13,677 bases of DNA from JBBKWQ01 sp037969115 (GTDB lineage Bacteria > Actinomycetota > Acidimicrobiia > Acidimicrobiales > Ilumatobacteraceae). Position 1 is the first letter of the stretch, and each line of letters opens with the position of its first letter. The stretch covers positions 1 to 13,677 of the forward strand of contig JBBKWQ010000184.1 in the NCBI GenBank assembly GCA_037969115.1, in the 5' to 3' direction. Below are positions 11,088 through 13,677 of this stretch, one piece after another. The notes under the pieces are model-generated. The model had not been told where the DNA came from. It worked only from the letters and a program-made list of their open reading frames with translations, and made no database searches. The position numbers and the translations under genes were made by a program.

Positions 11088-13643
11088 TCAGGACCGACGT
11101 AGGGCAAGCAACGCGATGTCGTCGCGGGTCTGCAAATCGTCGAAATCGTTGACCGCCGACAGCACGCCGTCGACGATCTCGGTGGCCGATCGTCCGGCCA
11201 GCTCGCTGGCGAGCCGACACAGCCGATCGGTCCCGAACCAGCCTGCCTCACCCCGCGCCTCGGTGACACCATCTGTGTAGAGCAACAGCGCGTCGCCTTG
11301 ACACAGCTCGACGTCGGTCACGTCGAACCTCGCGTCGGCGCGGACGCCGAGGAGCGGTCCGGTCACCGTGATGTCTTCGACCCGACCGTCGGCTCGCACG
11401 ACGAGCGGAGGTGGGTGACCCGCAACCGAGAGGGTGATCGACGTCTCCGCGCCATCGGTTCGGATCACACCGCACACCGCCGTGCAGAATCGGCCCTCGG
11501 TATCCGTCGCCGCCAACGCCTTGTCGAGCAGCTGCAGCGCCTGGCTGGGCGTGTTGCCGAGCAGCAGTGTCGTCCGCAGCGTATGGCGTGCCAGCGCGGT
11601 GAAGCGCGCCGCCTCGGGTCCGTGACCGCAGACGTCACCGATCATGACACCCCAGCGGTGCTCAGAGAGCGGGAACAGGTCGTAGAAGTCGCCGCCGACC
11701 TCCTCGACCCCGGGTCGATAGGCGGCGGCAGTGTCGAAGCCATCGAGGTCGGGGAGCGCCGGCGGCAGGAGGCTCTCCTGAAGAACCGCTGCGACGCGCT
11801 GTCGATCGCTCAGGTGGGCCTCGGCCAACTCCCGCTGCTGTTGGGCTTCGACCAACAACTCGAGAACGCGTCGGCGTTCGGCGTCTTGAACCAGCGCAAC
11901 TGCGACCGAGTCGGTCAGCGAGCCGAGTGATTCGACGACATCGTCGGTCAGCTCGTGCCGGGAGAAGACACCCAGCACGCCGACGCATCGGTCCTGCGCC
12001 GTCAGTGGGAAGCCGGCGAACGACTTGATTCGTTCGCGCTCGGCCCACTCCGGATCGGAGATCTGGGCGTCGTGCGGCACGTCGTTGGTGACGTGGGGCT
12101 GGCCCGACTCGGCGAGCCGGCCGATCTTCCACCGCCCGAGTTTGATACGGCCGTGTTCGCCGTCGAGGTGGGTGTACAGACCCGCGCTGGCGATCAGCTC
12201 GAGCTCGTCGTCGCCGTCGGGCAACACCCAGAGTCGGGCGAGCGCAGCGTCGAGGTGGTCGACCACTGCGTTCACCACCTGATCGAGCCGCAGGTCGATC
12301 GGCGCATCACCGACGAGGGCCCGACCGACGTCGGCCGCGAGTGCGGCGCTGGCCGCCCGCCGATGCAAGAGCTCGCGGTCGAGTACCTCCGAGGTCACGT
12401 CCTGCGCCACGCCGATCATGAGCTGCAGCTCGCCGGAGACGTCGACGAGCGGGGATCCACTGCCTTCGACGAAGCGGATCGAGTCATCGTCGGCGACCGC
12501 ACGATACGTGATGTCGAACCGCCGACCCTGTTCGACGGCGGCACCGATCTCGGTGAGGGCAGCCTCGCGATCGTCGGGATGGATCGACGACACGAACGCC
12601 TCGAACGTGCCGCCGAACGACGATGGAGCGATGCCGTGAGCGTGTTCGACCATGGCGTCCCACGTGACTTGCTCGGACGCCGGGTGGTACGTCCAGATGC
12701 CGAACCGGCCACCGGCGAGCGCCAACTCGAGCCGCTCTCGCTGGATCGCCTCGGTCTCGCGCCGCAGACGCTCGGCGAGATGGCGACCGAGCTCGACCGC
12801 GATGGCCTGGAGCCCCACGAGAACCTCGTCGTCGACCGTCCGCACGTCGTCGTCGACCAACTCGACGATGCCGATCATGCGCGTCCCATTGACGATCGGG
12901 ACGAAGACGCCCGATGTCAACCCATCGAGGCGAGCGGCGTCGGCCCGGAGGAATCGGGTTTCGTCTGGCAGGCGATCGGACCACCATGGCTTCCGGTGCC
13001 GCCACAGGTCGTCCGAGAAACCCTGTCCGCTCTCGAAGCGCGCCCTGCGGGTCGCTTCGAGGTATGCCGGATGCGACCCCGATTCGCGCTCCCACGTTTG
13101 AATGGCCGTGAGCCGTTCGACCCATGGATCGAACGACCAGAGCACACCGACGGCCCACCCGGTGGAGGTCACGATCGGTTCGAGCGCGGCGCCGAGCACC
13201 TCACGAACCGGCCGATCGGCGGCGATCAACTGTTGCAGTCGGAGCTGGACCTTCTCGATTACGCCGTCGACCACACGTGGTGAACTCGGAGTCGACGCCG
13301 TGATCAGCCCGACGACGGAAGACCGCTCGCCGTCATGGCGGCCGAACAGCATCAGGCGGATGTCGCTCTCGGATCCGTCGGCGTGGAGCGCCGGGAGCAT
13401 CAACGGTCCGCCGTCGAGTCCGGATCGGCGCGCGGCGACGAACCGGTCGAACGCCTCGCGATGCGCCGCCCGCAATCGTTCCGGGACGATGTCGGTGAGG
13501 GGTCGTCCCGTCAAATCGGACGCTGCGTGGCCGGTGATGTTGACGATCGGATCCGACGCCCACGCGATGACACCGCGGTCGTCTACCTCGACGACCGCGA
13601 TGGCGTCGAGATCATTCGGCCGGACGAATCGATCGGTCTTCAC
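11088..13643 (-). CDS. PAS-GAF-PAS-GAF-PP2C (SpoIIE/RsbU-type) sensor phosphatase
   Basis: The protein has 851 aa. Domains in order: PAS about 8-118; GAF about 135-292; PAS about 305-425 (fold HPDDRE 355-360, ending in VAQDVT); GAF about 430-588; a helical linker about 589-625; and a PP2C phosphatase, 636-851. The phosphatase shows its metal-site motifs VGGDFYD (649-655), GDVCGHG (669-675), AGHPPPLV (741-748), YTDGVTEAR (789-797) and RDD (840-842). Such proteins dephosphorylate STAS anti-sigma antagonists when the sensor domains detect redox, light, energy or small-molecule cues. No membrane segment is seen, so sensing is cytoplasmic. It is likely to act on the STAS protein encoded at 10352-10654. 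The start is given as GTG 13643, but no Shine-Dalgarno is clear and the frame stays open to the window edge, so the true start may lie beyond. Confidence 0.9.
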   Translation of the reverse strand: MKTDRFVRPNDLDAIAVVEVDDRGVIAWASDPIVNITGHAASDLTGRPLTDIVPERLRAAHREAFDRFVAARRSGLDGGPLMLPALHADGSESDIRLMLFGRHDGERSSVVGLITASTPSSPRVVDGVIEKVQLRLQQLIAADRPVREVLGAALEPIVTSTGWAVGVLWSFDPWVERLTAIQTWERESGSHPAYLEATRRARFESGQGFSDDLWRHRKPWWSDRLPDETRFLRADAARLDGLTSGVFVPIVNGTRMIGIVELVDDDVRTVDDEVLVGLQAIAVELGRHLAERLRRETEAIQRERLELALAGGRFGIWTYHPASEQVTWDAMVEHAHGIAPSSFGGTFEAFVSSIHPDDREAALTEIGAAVEQGRRFDITYRAVADDDSIRFVEGSGSPLVDVSGELQLMIGVAQDVTSEVLDRELLHRRAASAALAADVGRALVGDAPIDLRLDQVVNAVVDHLDAALARLWVLPDGDDELELIASAGLYTHLDGEHGRIKLGRWKIGRLAESGQPHVTNDVPHDAQISDPEWAERERIKSFAGFPLTAQDRCVGVLGVFSRHELTDDVVESLGSLTDSVAVALVQDAERRRVLELLVEAQQQRELAEAHLSDRQRVAAVLQESLLPPALPDLDGFDTAAAYRPGVEEVGGDFYDLFPLSEHRWGVMIGDVCGHGPEAARFTALARHTLRTTLLLGNTPSQALQLLDKALAATDTEGRFCTAVCGVIRTDGAETSITLSVAGHPPPLVVRADGRVEDITVTGPLLGVRADARFDVTDVELCQGDALLLYTDGVTEARGEAGWFGTDRLCRLASELAGRSATEIVDGVLSAVNDFDDLQTRDDIALLALRRS

Positions 13644-13677
13644 GATGCAGATCTGGACAGTCGAATCAGGTGGGAAT

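Overview
The window is high-GC and dense with genes. Codon use, the protein families (DUF6458, DUF1206, a membrane-anchored PhoD, a SigB/SigF-type sigma factor) and GTG starts point to an actinobacterium. The overall flavour resembles marine Acidimicrobiia such as Ilumatobacter; that placement is an impression from protein families and was not tested. I support 17 coding regions: 14 of ordinary size, one fragment at the left edge, and two very small ones (24 and 61 aa). No rRNA, tRNA, CRISPR, insertion sequence or phage gene was seen, and no gap between genes exceeds 300 bases.

Layout, left to right. (a) 2-103: the last 33 codons of an FtsX/MacB-type ABC permease. (b) 285-1298: a protein with an uncharacterised N-terminal domain and a C-terminal cyclic-nucleotide-binding domain. 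(c) 1403-1651, minus strand: a two-helix DUF6458 protein. (d) 6443 down to 1785, minus strand: a tight five-gene unit of DUF1206 membrane protein, diacylglycerol-kinase-like lipid kinase, PPK2 polyphosphate kinase, PAP2 lipid phosphatase and cardiolipin-synthase/PLD protein. All four junctions overlap or are 6 nt apart. (e) 8342-6615, minus strand: a PhoD-like phosphatase behind five predicted membrane helices. (f) 8443-8628: a YtxH-like small membrane protein. (g) 9795-8661, minus strand: an RsbW-like anti-sigma protein overlapping a SigB/SigF-family sigma factor. (h) 9858-10239: a 24-aa hydrophobic peptide and a 98-aa single-helix protein. (i) 10352-10654: a STAS anti-sigma-factor antagonist. 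(j) 10944-10756, minus strand: a CsbD-like stress protein. (k) 13643-11088, minus strand: a large PAS-GAF-PAS-GAF-PP2C (SpoIIE) phosphatase that could switch on the STAS protein.

The unifying observation is a general-stress (sigma-B/sigma-F) partner-switching module together with what looks like its own local regulon. Five genes or operons (DUF6458, the five-gene lipid/polyphosphate operon, the YtxH-like gene, the 24-aa/98-aa pair, and csbD) are each preceded by a GTTT-N15/16-(G/T)GG(T/A)A(C/T) element. That is close to the known sigma-B/SigF promoter consensus GTTT...GGGTAT. At two of them, both tiny membrane proteins, the -10 element lies exactly 9 nt before the ATG, so the transcripts should be near-leaderless.

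The working model, which is inference, is as follows. PAS/GAF sensing drives the PP2C phosphatase, which dephosphorylates the STAS protein. The STAS protein then sequesters the anti-sigma protein and frees the sigma factor. The sigma factor induces small envelope proteins, CsbD, and a set of enzymes that could remodel phospholipids using polyphosphate-derived nucleotide energy. The anti-sigma protein lacks recognisable ATP-binding landmarks beyond the N-box glutamate, so the kinase step of the classical model is uncertain here.
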